Below, one piece after another: positions 33,875-45,166 of a stretch of DNA of 64,000 bases. The stretch's first letter is position 1. Each line of letters begins with the position of its first letter. A program made the position numbers and the translations under genes. The notes under the pieces are model-generated. The model was not told the origin of the DNA, did not search any database, and saw nothing but the letters and a program-made list of their open reading frames with translations. The stretch comes from Umbelopsis ramanniana AG (lineage: Eukaryota; Mucoromycota; Umbelopsidomycetes; Umbelopsidales; Umbelopsidaceae): contig NW_026252087.1 of assembly GCF_025399195.1 (NCBI RefSeq), forward strand, positions 682,001 to 746,000. The letters are read 5' to 3'.

Positions 33875-35953
33875 TTAAAACAATAAAGCAAAGCTGATCA
33901 TGACAAGGCCAAGTAGACTTCCCACGGCCTTGCTGCTGTTACCGCTGCTGCTTTTGGAGGAAGCAGCATTGGGGGCGTTCTTATCCCCGGCGACGGAGAC
34001 ATTCGCCTTCTTGTTGCTGGTACTGACTAATTTCTGGTTGGTAATCGGAGTGCCGTCAAAGTTAACCTTGTTCATCAACATCTTCCATGAGTGACTGGAA
34101 GACATTTGGCCACGTGGACATCCCTTGTTGCAGGTATGGTAGCAATCATCCGCTGGCCATACGGGTTGAGCAGAGGCATTAGGATGAGTCCAGCCCAAGT
34201 CCAACCCACAGTCAGTGTAAGGCTCGAATTTGTCAAAGCCATAATAGTCAATCAATCCTGCGATGGCGCCGGTCCATGCTGCATTGTAGTCTTGTGTCAC
34301 CTCAGAGTATTCATAGTTTGAACGATCGTCATGGTATGTGTCATCGATATTAGGTCCTCCTTCTACTGCTCCGTACAAGATGAATCGTTGCTTAGTCTTG
34401 GATCCAGTGAAATCACCCTCAACCTCATCTTGGAATCTTCCTCTCATAGGATAATCGATGTAGGCGTTGTAGGAAGACTTGTGGTAAGGCATTTGTGGAT
34501 AATTGTCTCCAAAGCTATGAAGCATGAAGGCATCAGCAAACAAACATGACGAGATGTTTCCTCTATAAGAATAACTCTTCTCCGCCACAAATTTTGACTT
34601 GAACTTACCCAACGACCCACGAGTAGCCATAATCTCCGAGAGCATAGTTGATTTGTTGGATGGCAAAAGTGGTCAGTTCCTTAGACTTGGGATGATCCCA
34701 TCCTAAAGACTTGGCAAAGGCTAACATCAAGAAAGCGATGTTACCGGAATAACCAACAGAGCCCCAATGGTCAACATAAGCCAATCCTCTTGGAGTGAAC
34801 TTGGCCTGTTGCTTGGGTCCAGGGAGGAAGAAATCGAAATATTCCACAGCGTTGTTGTAGAAGAAATCATCCTTGGTGAGTGTATACATCAGAACATGCA
34901 TACCGGCACCCTTTTCATCCCAAGAGTATTCGTACCACGACTCGTTACTCTTTTGGTACCAATATTTTGCTTGATCCAACCATTGGGGATCCTTGGTAGC
35001 AGCATACAACCATCCTGCATTCCAGGCAATTTCATCTTCATAGCGAGTGGATGGGTACCAGAAGGTAGCCCACTCAAATGCATTTTGGCTACTGTTGACA
35101 TAGGAACCAGGATGTTCAGTTGCCAATTTGTAAAGTCGAATAGAGTGATCAATGAGCTCGTCAGCATAAGTGGAGTTGTATTCTCTCCAGATAGCAGCGG
35201 TAGCAGCCATGGCTGCACCATATTCACCAGCAATTTCAGACGCCGGATCATCGGCAGAGCTGTAGTAAGCAGTATGAGGAAGACCGGTAGGAACCCAATC
35301 CTCATATTCCTCAGGAGGACCCCAGTAATTGAAATCAACGTCCAATTCAATTTGCTTGGAAATGGGTCCCAACGCGGATACACCAAGTTGACCGACAAAA
35401 TGGGTATCATTGTGGTGAGCGTTGATGAGATAATCTTCAATCGGGATAGAATTGAGTAAGCTGACTCTAATTCTATTTTTTCATTCTAAACGGTTCATTA
35501 CTTACCAGCACCCCACTTCATCAACTCAAGACCTTCGGCCAATTCATCAACAGACTTCATAGCATCTCCAAACATAAAGATGTTGTATGCAAGTTGAGTG
35601 GCAGTAAAACCATATGGAAGACCCCACTTCATGGTATTGGCGGCTTCATACCATCCTTGACTCAAATCTTCACCGTGTGCACCAATGCAGTTTTTGCAAG
35701 AGTGGCTTCTCCAGGCCAATCTTTGGTAGGGCAAATGACCCGATTTTTGGGAATGGTAAAATAGGTATGATTTGTGCATCACTTCGGCATAATTGTATTT
35801 AGGCTCGGTAGGAGCAACATATGGCTCTGTAAGCGGAGGTTTGGAAGGCGTCAAAAGCGGACTGCCATCCTCTTCGCTTGTCTCGTTTGTCTGAGCTCGA
35901 ACTGTGGCAGTAACTCCCACAAGTGCCAATAAGATGGCTTTTTGTATATACAT
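33875..35953 (-). CDS. Glycoside hydrolase family 9-like protein, secreted and probably GPI-anchored
   Basis: Three exons, 35953-35506, 35434-34609 and 34514-33875, giving 637 residues. Residues 1-20 form a signal peptide (MYIQKAILLALVGVTATVRA). The GH9 (endoglucanase) fold is recognisable: NYAEVMHKSYLFYHSQKSG, then KWGADYLINAHH, NYWGPPEEY, VVGFGDNYPQ, and near the end DDRSNYEYSEVTQDYNAAW, which carries the usual acid Glu. The C-terminal tail is Ser/Asn-rich and ends in a hydrophobic stretch (SLLGLVMISFALLF), typical of a GPI-anchor signal. The site that is normally D-A-G-D reads E-A-A-N (GWYEAANTMKWGLP), so both aspartates are replaced. The protein may be inactive or have changed chemistry. 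The exon 2 acceptor was chosen because it restores KWGADYL. Confidence 0.9.
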
Positions 35954-36755
35954 CTGTGCTGAAATTTACGAGATGTGGGGGGATTCTCTCTGACAAGAGG
36001 TGTGTGTGTGGATATATACCCTAAGTGGGAAAAGAAAGGAAACTGTAAGATCGAAAGAAGATGGCCAACCGGTAGGTGCCTAGTTATAAGGAATTTTTCA
36101 TATCCATATTAAAAATAAAACAGGTTATGAAGGGATTGGCTCTACCAGCCAGAACACTTGGGAGAGAGGAATTAACCTAGAATTGTCGTTCCAGCCGTGA
36201 AGGTTTTGGTGTCAAATGGAGACAGGTATCGCCATCAAGGCAACAACTTGATTGTAAATAGGCCCGCGTAGGTTGGGCGAATAAGCTAGTTGACTTTGCA
36301 AATCAACTGTTATTAAACAAAGGTATTTCACTGACGGTATACATAAACTTGGGAGAAATTATGTTTTCTATTTTGTTGTTTTCTTACCGTTCTGACAATG
36401 TGCTTTTGTCATGAAGAATATTTTCACGGAACTGACTTTGCTTTATGTTACACACAACGGTTTGGTAATTCTTTGCTCAGAGGCTAGCGAAACAAAAAGA
36501 CTATTGAATAAGAAATGAAGTACGATTATGTAGAAAACGATGTATATGAGTTTTGTATCTTTCTTTCGTTTATACTACGCTATAGCTTGTCGGTACCCGT
36601 GATTTTGTCCAACCATTTGCCTGGTTAGAGCCGAAGAATTTCCTTTGCTTTCAAGTGTCAGTCAGCACGATTTGCCTTTTCAGGCTGACTCAGGCTATTT
36701 GGCATGTGAAAGAAAGCCCGCCTAAACCAGTCTGCTCTTTCCCTTCTTCACAACC
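35954..36755. promoter_or_regulatory. Divergent intergenic region of the GH9-like and PXMP4 genes
   Basis: About 800 bases between two head-to-head genes. A TG repeat and a TATA element lie near the GH9-like gene; the rest has no assignable sites. Confidence 0.45.
36013..36018 (-). promoter_or_regulatory. Candidate TATA box of the GH9-like gene
   Basis: TATATA, inside GGGTATATATCC on the minus strand, lies about 60 bases before the start codon. A TG-rich stretch lies between. Position and sequence fit a core promoter; this is unproven. Confidence 0.4.
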
Positions 36756-37489
36756 ATGGACTCATTGACAAAGATTATTCTCGATCCCCAGTATCACGAT
36801 ATACTGGCTATTGTCAAAGGTCTCAGAAATGGTATTGTGTATGGTGCCAAGGTGCGATTCCCTCATGCCGTCGTTATGACCTTCCTGTTTAAAACTGGCC
36901 CGTAAGTTGTTGTGATCTCTGAAATGGCGGCCAATATGGCATCATAAGCTGATCACCAAGCTTCAACCTCTAGAATCAAGGATAAACTGCGTTTCATATT
37001 TAATGCTACCAAGCAACACGCAAAGAACCTGGGCATGTTTGTTACCATTTACAAGACTCTCCTATTGGTTCAAAAGCACATGAACGGAGGAAAGGAACAG
37101 GACATACACTCCTTCTTTGCTGGCATAGTTGGAGGTTATTATGTTTTCGGTACCAACAATAATATTAATCAACAGGTATGGGATCAGAGGAGCAGTAGTG
37201 GGTTTGTGTGTGCTGCAAATAGTAATTTGAATTTCTTCCCTAGATTGTCTTATACCTTTTCTCACGTGTTCTCATCGGTTTGGCCAAGGCTCCTGTTGAG
37301 CGCAAGATCATTGATGCACCACAACATACTTGGCCGGTGTTTGCTGCGTTGATATGGGGTGTGGTCATGTATCAGTTCAGACATGAGAGAAATGTCTTGC
37401 AACCATCCCTTCAAGCTTCAATGCAGTACCTTTACAACGACTCGAATAACTGGAACTCTTTGCGCAACTTCATATGGCACAACAAATAG
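36756..37489 (+). CDS. PXMP4: Peroxisomal membrane protein 4 (PXMP4/PMP24 type)
   Basis: Three exons, 36756-36901, 36974-37175 and 37244-37489, giving 197 residues; the human protein has 212. It belongs to the Tim17/Tim22/PMP24 family of peroxisomal membrane proteins. Recognisable parts are the opening LRNGIVYGAKVRFPHAVVM, then KQHAKNLGMFVTIYKTLL, an FFAGIVGGYYVFG glycine-rich helix, and LYLFSRVLIGLAKAPV. Four membrane helices are plausible. Near the C-terminus is HTWPVFAALIWGVVMY. The exact molecular role of this family is not settled. The start follows a pyrimidine leader (TCTTTCCCTTCTTCACAACC), and the exon phases agree. AATAAA at 37555-37560 is a likely polyadenylation signal. It lies 271 bases before EXO1 on the same strand. 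Confidence 0.9.
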
Positions 37490-37760
37490 ACCATTTACCT
37501 AGACTACGCATATTCTTCTTCCCAAGTGTTTCATTATATCCTTTGCTTGTGTTCAATAAAAAACCCAAGTGTTGTGTGCAGGCTATCATAATGTAATTAA
37601 ACTCAGCCAATATCGCTTTGGGTTCAAATTGGCTGGAAAAAAAAAAAGAAAGTCAGGTTCAACGCACAACAACGCACGCGGCTAGCCATCCTCAACTTGT
37701 TTCCATCTTTCTCTTGAATCCTTCTTGAATTTCTTGGCACTTCTTGACTAACTTGTGGCG

Positions 37761-40221
37761 ATGGGTATATCCGGCCTCATTCCCATTCTGAAATCTATTC
37801 ATGCAAAAGTTCACATTCGAGAGTACAGTGGACAGTCCATTGCGGTCGACGGCTACGTGTGGCTCCACAGGGGCGTCTTTTCGTGCGCAATGGAGCTTGC
37901 CATGGGGAAACCCACAGACAAGTAAGTTTATAGCGCACGGGTGGCCGCCATCTTTGATATGCCCAATCAATGCTAATTCGCGTCATACAGATATATCCAA
38001 TATTTTATGCACTATATCAAAATGCTAAAATTCAACAAGATCGACCCTATTATTGTGTTTGACGGCGGAAAGCTACCCTCTAAGCGCCATACCGAGGAAG
38101 ATCGACATGCGTATGTATTTCATTTTTTTGCTCGCGGTCTGCCCCGCCACCTCGGCACTATTTGCAAGGTTACATCCATTCACACCACTGTTCACAGGAA
38201 ACGCGAAGAGTATAGGGCAAAAGGCATGGAATATTTACGTGTCGGTGACCGGAAAAAGGCTTTTGAATGCTTTCAAAAATGCGTCGATGTTACGCCTGAA
38301 ATGGCATATCAAGTCATAAAGGTTGGTTAAATCTACATCAGGAGCCATGGATATTCTCACTCGCGGTTAACCATCCTCGTCGTAACCTTAGCAATTGAAG
38401 AAAGAAAATGTGAAATATGTTGTTGCTCCGTATGAAGCAGATGGTCAATTGGCTTATCTTATGAAATCTGGCAAAGTGACCGCCGTCATCACGGAAGATT
38501 CAGATATGATTGTATTTGGCTGCAAAACCATCATCTTCAAACTGGATAAATATGGTGAAGGCATTGAAATTAATTTGGATAGACTATCGTCCGTCACCGA
38601 TATCAATCTGAAAGGCTGGACGACAAGTGACATTCGACAAATGTGCATCCTTTCCGGCTGCGACTATTTGCCTTCTTTATCTGGTATGGGTCTCAAAACC
38701 GCCCATAAACTGTTACAAAAGTACAAAACTGCAGATAAGGTCATTCAGTTTATACGATTCGAAGGAAAGATTCCTGTGCCGGTAGATTACGAACTGGACT
38801 TCAACCGTGCTGAGTTTACCTTTCTCTATCAGAGAGTGTATGATGTGGATAGTGGGGAGATGATTCATTTGACGCCTCTCCCGGAAAGCCTAGACACCAA
38901 CGACATGTCATTCCTGGGTAAGAAACTCGACAAGGATACGGCCACCAAAGTTGCCCAAGGCATTGTACATCCATGTACGCATAAACCCATTGTTGATATC
39001 CAATCGCATGCGAGATACGATAACAAGGAAAATATACCAGTAAGGATCTCAGATTGGTTTCTGTCGCTTATCGTGTTCTATGCTTACTTTCTGCATTCCA
39101 AATTTAACAGCCAAAATCCAATGTACTTTCTACACGTAACGGAGAGAATAACAACCAAGCTTTAGCTAATCAAAAGTCCATTGCAAACTATTTTGGTATG
39201 TCCAACGCTTTGTATCTCATGGTAACAAAGAAAACGAGAAAGCTAATTCGCATTGCCTTAGCAAAACCATCCACAGCATCACAAAATCAAAAATCGTCAG
39301 CTGGACTTGCTAAACCTAATAGCCAGCAACCACTCGTTCGACGTGAAAGCAGTTTGATGGGGTCAGTCATGCATGATTTGTCTATATCATCCCAATCTTC
39401 CGACTCTTCGACACCAGCCATGAGCGTAACACAGGATGTAGTCCGTTCTTCTACGCCTCTGAAGCGACCATCATCCGATGCACTTGGCGAGCTTAATGAT
39501 CACGGTCGTGTGGATGTTTTGAGGGCGCGTACATCCACCCATACATTGGGCGATAAACGAGTTGACCGATTGACCCTGCCTCATACTGGGCCCTCGGTTG
39601 TCCAGCACAGAGGAACTGTGCCATCCATCTCAACACAAGCTCGCACTATACGCACCGTCAGTCGATTTTTCCTATCGTCTGTCCCCGCCAAAAAGAAAGA
39701 GGAGCCTCCTCTTGCTACTCAAGAAAATGCTGGCATTGACCGTCTTTTGCTGGCTCAGAATGACCGCCACACTGACAAAATCCTCCAAGGTATAAAAGCC
39801 AAGTTTGGCATGGAAAAAACAGTAAGGAAAAGCAGCATGCGCATATATATTTCAACGCTATGTCACAATGCTGATTTTTTTCTGTCAACTTTTCAACAGA
39901 CAAAGAACATTCAACAACCATTTTTAAACGAGCTCAACACCAAGTCGAACTTGGCAAGGCGGCCATTACAATCTCTATGTAAGTTGGAAGCTACTTTTTC
40001 TGACAGTGACTACATACATGTCTGTTGCTGACACCATTTTGCATTTATCTATGTCAACCTTAGCCTCCAACAAAAATGTACCTCTATCCAAACCGTCTAA
40101 TAAGCTGTCTCCAATGAAAGCAACGCAATCTCGCCACGAATCGTTACAAAAGTCTACAAAGAGTAGCCAGGCCAAGCAACTCAATCTTCTCGAGCGATAT
40201 GGATATCATGCTGCATCTTGA
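37761..40221 (+). CDS. EXO1: Exonuclease 1, 5'-flap/5'-3' DNA exonuclease
   Basis: Eight exons: 37761-37921, 37991-38110, 38198-38321, 38392-39039, 39111-39195, 39262-39821, 39900-39978 and 40064-40221, giving 644 residues. The XPG N-domain starts MGISGLIPILK; the I-domain has APYEADGQLAYL and TEDSDMIVFG; the helix-hairpin-helix region has LSGCDYLPSLSGMGLKTAHK. These carry the acidic metal ligands of FEN1-family nucleases. It resects DNA ends and acts in mismatch repair in the nucleus. The C-terminal half is disordered, as usual. Inside it I see a KEN box (347-349, NKENIP), a canonical PCNA-binding box QKSIANYF (372-379) and SRFF (513-516), which resembles the MLH1-binding motif. The PIP box ends at an exon junction. 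The enzyme call is strong; motif roles are inferred. Confidence 0.95.
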
Positions 40222-40664
40222 GAAGCGCATTCAATGATCGACATTGAATATACTGGACTGGCATTCTTACTTTCCAAATTTCTGCAAGACTGACGCATCT
40301 TGGTACACTTCTTTATTTACCCATTATCTTGGTTTCTTGTCGTCTTCAGTTTTCTCAATTTGCTTACTGTTCCCTGTCAAATTAATTGCTTTTGTAAATT
40401 CTTTTTTTTTTCTTTTACATAACCTTCATCTGTCTTTTCCAAGCTTCTCACCATCCATACCAAATTAAAATCGAACATCTGATCCATCAAAAATGGGCGT
40501 CAGCAGCCATGTGTCGCAAATGTCGTACAATGTCTATTGAAAGGATTTAGCGAATGAGAGCATAATGTTTATTTTAAGCTGAAGGCTCGAGTCTTGATGT
40601 AATTTATTGCATTGTCTACTTCTTTGTTTCAATTCAATCGGATTCACTTTCTTTTCGTTCCACA
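40222..40664. other. Intergenic region between EXO1 and a membrane protein gene
   Basis: About 440 bases, T-rich in the middle, with a pyrimidine leader before 40665. No gene or site could be supported. Confidence 0.55.
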
Positions 40665-41828
40665 ATGTCCTTTATCGCTACCGCGACCAGCAGCTTCACT
40701 TCCTCCCCTACACCACCACCAGCGACCGTGGCTAGTACTGCTGCGACTGATGGCCCTGTGATGCTGGCTCTCATCATGTCAGTCATGGTGACTTCGATTT
40801 GCTTCGTGGCATTCTTGTGGCAATGCATACAGTGCTATGTTTGCTTTCGAAAATTGAACTGGTCTCAGGTCATCGTGATCCTCATGTGCCAGTGTGTACT
40901 CGGTGGAGTGTTCTCTGCCTTATGCTTGGCCGAGTACCTACTTTCGATTTCCTGTGAATTTCGGGCTGTGGCTGAGCTGATTGCCATTAACATCGGCGAC
41001 TTCTTGCTGCAAGCTCTGTTACTGCATCGCGTATACGCTATCAAGCGTTCCAAGTGGGTCCTTATCACCGGTATCTCTCTTCTTGCGTCGATTATCATCT
41101 ACATCATGATCTCATTGGCTGCTGGCCAGCTGGTAGCCATCCCAGTCAATGCATTTGTATGCGTTACCCAGTCTCGTATGTATCACGTATTCCTTCGAAC
41201 AAAGTGGATGGGTGATGGTAAAACTGTTAAACTTATACTTTCGTACCGATATAGGCGCTTGGGTTATCTACGGCAAGGCGATCCTCGATATCACTTTCTA
41301 CTTGGCGGCCTATGTTATGTTTATCCTGCAAGCTTATCGGCAGAAAATATGCTTAGAACTCAGCCTTAAGCAAGCTCTCCTACACAATGGCTTGCTATAC
41401 TGGTAAGTCGATGACCAGCTGCTATTCAATGGCCAAAAAAACTGACCCATGTTTGTCTTTGTATTGCAAATAGCCTTCTTGCAAGTGGGTACGGTATACT
41501 GGTTGGAATCATAGCGTTTATACCTACGTTTTTGCCTTTGCTTTCCATTGTTCATCTATTTGCATGCAAGTCACCTTTCCTTTATCACTAACTATTTTGT
41601 CACAATGGGTTTATTGATATCCTTCAACTTATTTTAGGGTGTATCATGTCCTACTTTATCCTCAAGCATATCGTTATTATATGTGCACAAAAACCACATG
41701 GAAATCGGACAACTACTTTGTACCCCTCTGGCAAGGACAACACAGCAGATACCCTTTCTCTCAATCTTACTAGACTTGTAGAACTACCTGCTCCAGAAAG
41801 AAGGGATAGCGGCATGATTAGATATTGA
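40665..41828 (+). CDS. Seven-helix membrane protein of unknown function
   Basis: Four exons: 40665-41175, 41255-41402, 41474-41565 and 41638-41828, giving 313 residues. The first 30 are Ser/Thr/Pro-rich. About seven hydrophobic helices follow, near 31-53, 68-92, 104-121, 127-152, 173-193, 219-245 and 248-262. A hydrophilic tail of about 45 residues comes after. The topology suggests a receptor-like or transporter-like protein, but no family motif was recognised. The third intron begins GCAAGT rather than GT; in exchange the reading continues LLSIVHLFAWCIMSYFIL without a break. The remaining introns are ordinary. The start ATG has a good context (CACAATGTCC). It lies on the same strand as EXO1 but is a separate gene. 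Confidence 0.75.
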
Positions 41829-42158
41829 TTCTCTTGAAACATGACCTGCTCTTTATCACATAAACTAGTGCTTGCTTTAATATTCCTCCCTATAAGTAAT
41901 TTAAATATTTTCCCCCGCCTTCAATTGTACGTGGTCTCATAATTGTTTAGTTTGGAGGGGTTGCAATGTGAGGAATATATATCAATATCGGCGGATTTGT
42001 GTCGACTCCTTGCTGAAGCAGCAGGTGATACTAATTTACTGAGTGGGGTAGGGTCAATGGATAGTGCCCCTTATTAACCCCAAAATCGAGTGGTTAAATT
42101 GCTTGTGTAGGATGCGTTTTTCATTCCATTACACTTTCTCTTTCTCCTACGCAAAATA
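41829..42158. other. Intergenic region
   Basis: AT-rich sequence, with a pyrimidine-rich leader (CTTTCTCTTTCTCC) just before the next start codon. Nothing else was seen. Confidence 0.5.
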
Positions 42159-42497
42159 ATGGATCCAGGCCACGCATTTCTTGAAAAGCTTAAGCTAGTA
42201 CCTAATCTAGTCAGCGAAGACCCAGCAACCATTACTCCAGTGAGATTTTCAATCTTGTAACCTTATGCTGCAGTTATGGATGTTCTAACATCTCTCTATC
42301 AGACTAACAGTAGCTTTATGGACTTGCCGTTTTCTGAGTTTTCAAAGATACTCGATCAAAGAAGATCATCGGCAGCTACTATTTCAAGTAATGCTTCGTC
42401 GTCAACCGATCTTAGCACTACCAACGAGGATTCTACATGCTTGTGGGACGCTCAGATTGGATTTCCCGAAGAAGTCACTGGACAAAGAAAATATTAG
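42159..42497 (+). CDS. Small unknown protein
   Basis: Two exons, 42159-42239 and 42303-42497, giving 91 residues starting MDPGHAFLEKLKLVPNL. The donor is GTGAGA, the branch point TTCTAAC and the acceptor CTCTCTATCAG, with both phases zero. A frame read from the inner ATG at 42276 alone would start inside this intron, so that ORF is misleading. The protein is acidic and Ser/Thr-rich with a short predicted helix (LPFSEFSKILDQRRSS). No signal peptide, membrane segment or known domain is visible. The leader before the ATG looks like those of real genes nearby. It could be a regulatory adaptor or a lineage-specific gene; the function is unknown. Confidence 0.5.
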
Positions 42498-43635
42498 TGA
42501 CTGATTGTAAAATAGCAGCTATGTTTGCAATCCATCTAAATATCAAAAATCTGTTCAACTCTGTCTCCTACCATTGCAGGATTTCATGCTCTAACTGAAT
42601 GTGAAATACTCATTCACCGATTGAATGTGTGATACACTCACCAGCCAATCCCGGAATACTCAGACAGATGGTTACACGCGCTTTCATAGATTGATGGGTT
42701 GAGAATGAAATATGTGCATAAGTACTGACATAGAGCAACGAGAGAAGATTTGAGAACCACGACAGTGTCATTGCCCATGAGCAAATGAATAGTTTCGTGG
42801 AGTTGATGGTCGAGAACTCTGGCAATCGTCCTTAGTATCGTCGGTCATGCTTTCACATGCATCGGCTATCGTATATCTTCCACTTCATTCTCCATCATCT
42901 TAGAAAAAAGTGCTTAAGATCATCACAACACTGATGACAGTGCTACGGATATTCGAAGCAATAGGATATTGCTGTTATGAGCAACCTTGCCCGGCGGTTG
43001 ATGCTTTATATCATAACTTATGAGCATCATTTTTATCGGTGTGATAATCTGTTCTAGTGGCAAATTTATCGCCTTGTTTATGGTGAGATTTTGCTGGCCA
43101 GTAAGACACGCCCACTATATTCGTTTGCAAGAGTGTATTCCTACATCAAAGGAAGAGCAGTTGTATCTAGTAACTTGTACTATTGCTAGTTCAACTTGAG
43201 CGGGGAAGTGGTGTCCTGTCATCGCACCAAGCTGAACTCAGTCCACCACAAAATTGACGATGACAAAATAGAAAAAACCTCGGGCACAACCTTACCACTG
43301 CTTTCTTGGAAATTTTTTTTTTGTGTCAGTATTTTGGCCGTGTTGGTGTAATTGACTTTTGAAGAGATCTCTCCACGTTGGCAAACCGGTACATTCAGTT
43401 TCCTTCCACTCTTTTGTCAAGGTAAGACCAAGATCTCTTCCTCAAACCTGTGCTCGCATACGGAGCACCAGTGTGACCAGACAATACCATCGATCCTGCT
43501 GCCCACAATGTCATATGGGGGCACTTTGCATCATAGCCAACCATACCCCTATATCAACGCTCTATTCCAACCCGTTGCTAACGTTTTTAAAATTTCTAGT
43601 CCTCTTTCCCAGATTCTCACTGTAATCACAATACC
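42498..43635. other. Intergenic region upstream of mitoferrin
   Basis: About 1.1 kb. Plus-strand frames near 43350-43700 overlap the mitoferrin start in other frames and do not look coding. The region probably holds the mitoferrin promoter and leader. No iron-responsive site could be identified by eye. Confidence 0.55.
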
Positions 43636-44700
43636 ATGGAAGATGAGTTCGATTACGAGTCGCTGGGCACCAACTCCACCATGTTACAGAACGCGATAGC
43701 GGGAGCGCTAGCTGGTATAGGCGAGCATTGTGTCATGTACCCCGTTGATAGCATAAAGGTGAGAAGAGTGCATACAGCATCTTGCGTTCCATACTCCTAA
43801 ACTTCAATTGTTTATCTAGACCCGAACGCAAGTTATCACTTCAACTACCACAATCAGTGCCAGTGAGGCTATGGCGACAGCAGCTCGGGAACATCGACAA
43901 ATGATGGGAAATAATCTGAAGTCGCATCGGAATCTGTGGCGAGGCGTCAATTCTGTTGTAATGGGAGCAGGCCCTGCTCATGCTCTCCACTTTGCCACGT
44001 ATGAATTTTGCAAAGACCGATTTAGCGATGGTGGAAATAGCTTGGTTGCTTCTGGCGCTGCGGGCGCATGTGCTACGCTTGCTCATGATTCGCTCCTCAA
44101 CCCGTTTGACGGTGAGTGTTCTGCATTACCAGTCAGACAATGTTTTCAGTACCAGTTGAAACTGACTCCTTTTTTTTACCATCTCATCTCTTAGTTGTCA
44201 AGCAGCGCATGCAGCTTCAAGATTCAACCTACAAAACTGTGCGAGAATGTGCTCGAAAAATATATACTCATGAAGGTTTAATCGCATTTTACATCTCTTT
44301 ACCCACTACTTTGGGTATCTCTATTCCTTTTCAATCCATACAATTTGCTACATACGAGTATTTCCGGAAAAAAATCAATTCTGATGGAGGATACGACCCA
44401 AAAACGCATATGCTTGCAGGAGCTATCGCAGGAGCTACAGCTTCTTCCATCACAACCCCATTAGATGTGGTCAAAACATTACTGCAAACCAGAGGCTCCA
44501 GCAATGACCCCCGAGTGAGAAACGCAAAAGGACTTTGGGATGCTATCAAAATCGTGTACGACTACTATGGATACAAGGGTTTCCTTCGCGGATATAAGCC
44601 TAGAGTGCTTACACATATGCCGAGTACCGCCATTAGCTGGAGCGTATATGAATATTTTAAGTTTTTCCTAAAGGGTGAGAGCCAGCACTCTCGCCACTGA
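43636..44700 (+). CDS. MRS4: Mitochondrial iron transporter, mitoferrin (MRS3/MRS4)
   Basis: Three exons, 43636-43758, 43820-44111 and 44195-44700, giving 306 residues. It is a three-repeat mitochondrial carrier: the signature P-x-[DE]-x-x-[KR] occurs as PVDSIKTRTQ, PFDVVKQRMQ and [10 protein letters not shown]. The start of the first repeat ([19 protein letters not shown]) and [10 protein letters not shown] match mitoferrins better than other carriers. It imports ferrous iron across the inner membrane for haem and iron-sulfur cluster assembly. The N-terminus is short and acidic, without a cleavable presequence, as is usual for carriers. Introns fall within the signature regions, right after the lysine of the first and the aspartate of the second. 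The next gene is convergent. Confidence 0.92.
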
Positions 44701-45166
44701 TGAACTTTTCAACATTGGACTCGACTTTTGAGCGACTCGTGTACAATAGCGTATATAATTTTTTTCTTTCCTGACTCTATTATCCAAAAACGTTTCAATT
44801 TTTCTATATCTTTGCGGTTTCCTGGCACCGTTCCTATTACCCAGGCTGCCTTCCGTCAAGGCATCCCGGCCGCACCACTGGCCATTTGGCTCCTCCTCGA
44901 GCACCTTTTTTTTTTGGGTTATTATATTGCTACAAGAAACTACGTTCGACTCTTCTATCTCTTTCTTTCTTTTTTTTTTTTTTACTTTATTTATATTTAG
45001 ACTTAGCACACTCATCGTATATGTGGATGCTTTCATGCCATCATGTAAATAATGTAGAGTTTTTTTCATGGCCTGCAGCAATATCGGTTTGTTTGATGTG
45101 GTGAATGGAAGAAGTGTACTACAATACAAAATCATCAAATGAAGGTATATGTTTGCTTCGTCAAAT
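44701..45166. other. Convergent intergenic region with poly-T tracts
   Basis: About 470 bases between mitoferrin and the O-methyltransferase gene. Long T runs occur near 44908 and 44970. It should contain both 3' untranslated regions. No gene was seen. Confidence 0.55.

Noticed and set aside
34767-35459. 230-codon plus-strand frame over the GH9-like gene
   Set aside because: It is antisense to well-supported exons and shows no domain or start context.
35436-35464. Earlier acceptor for exon 2 of the GH9-like gene
   Set aside because: It also keeps the frame but inserts ten extra residues into the conserved KWGADYL block; the acceptor after GATTGAAG gives the family sequence.
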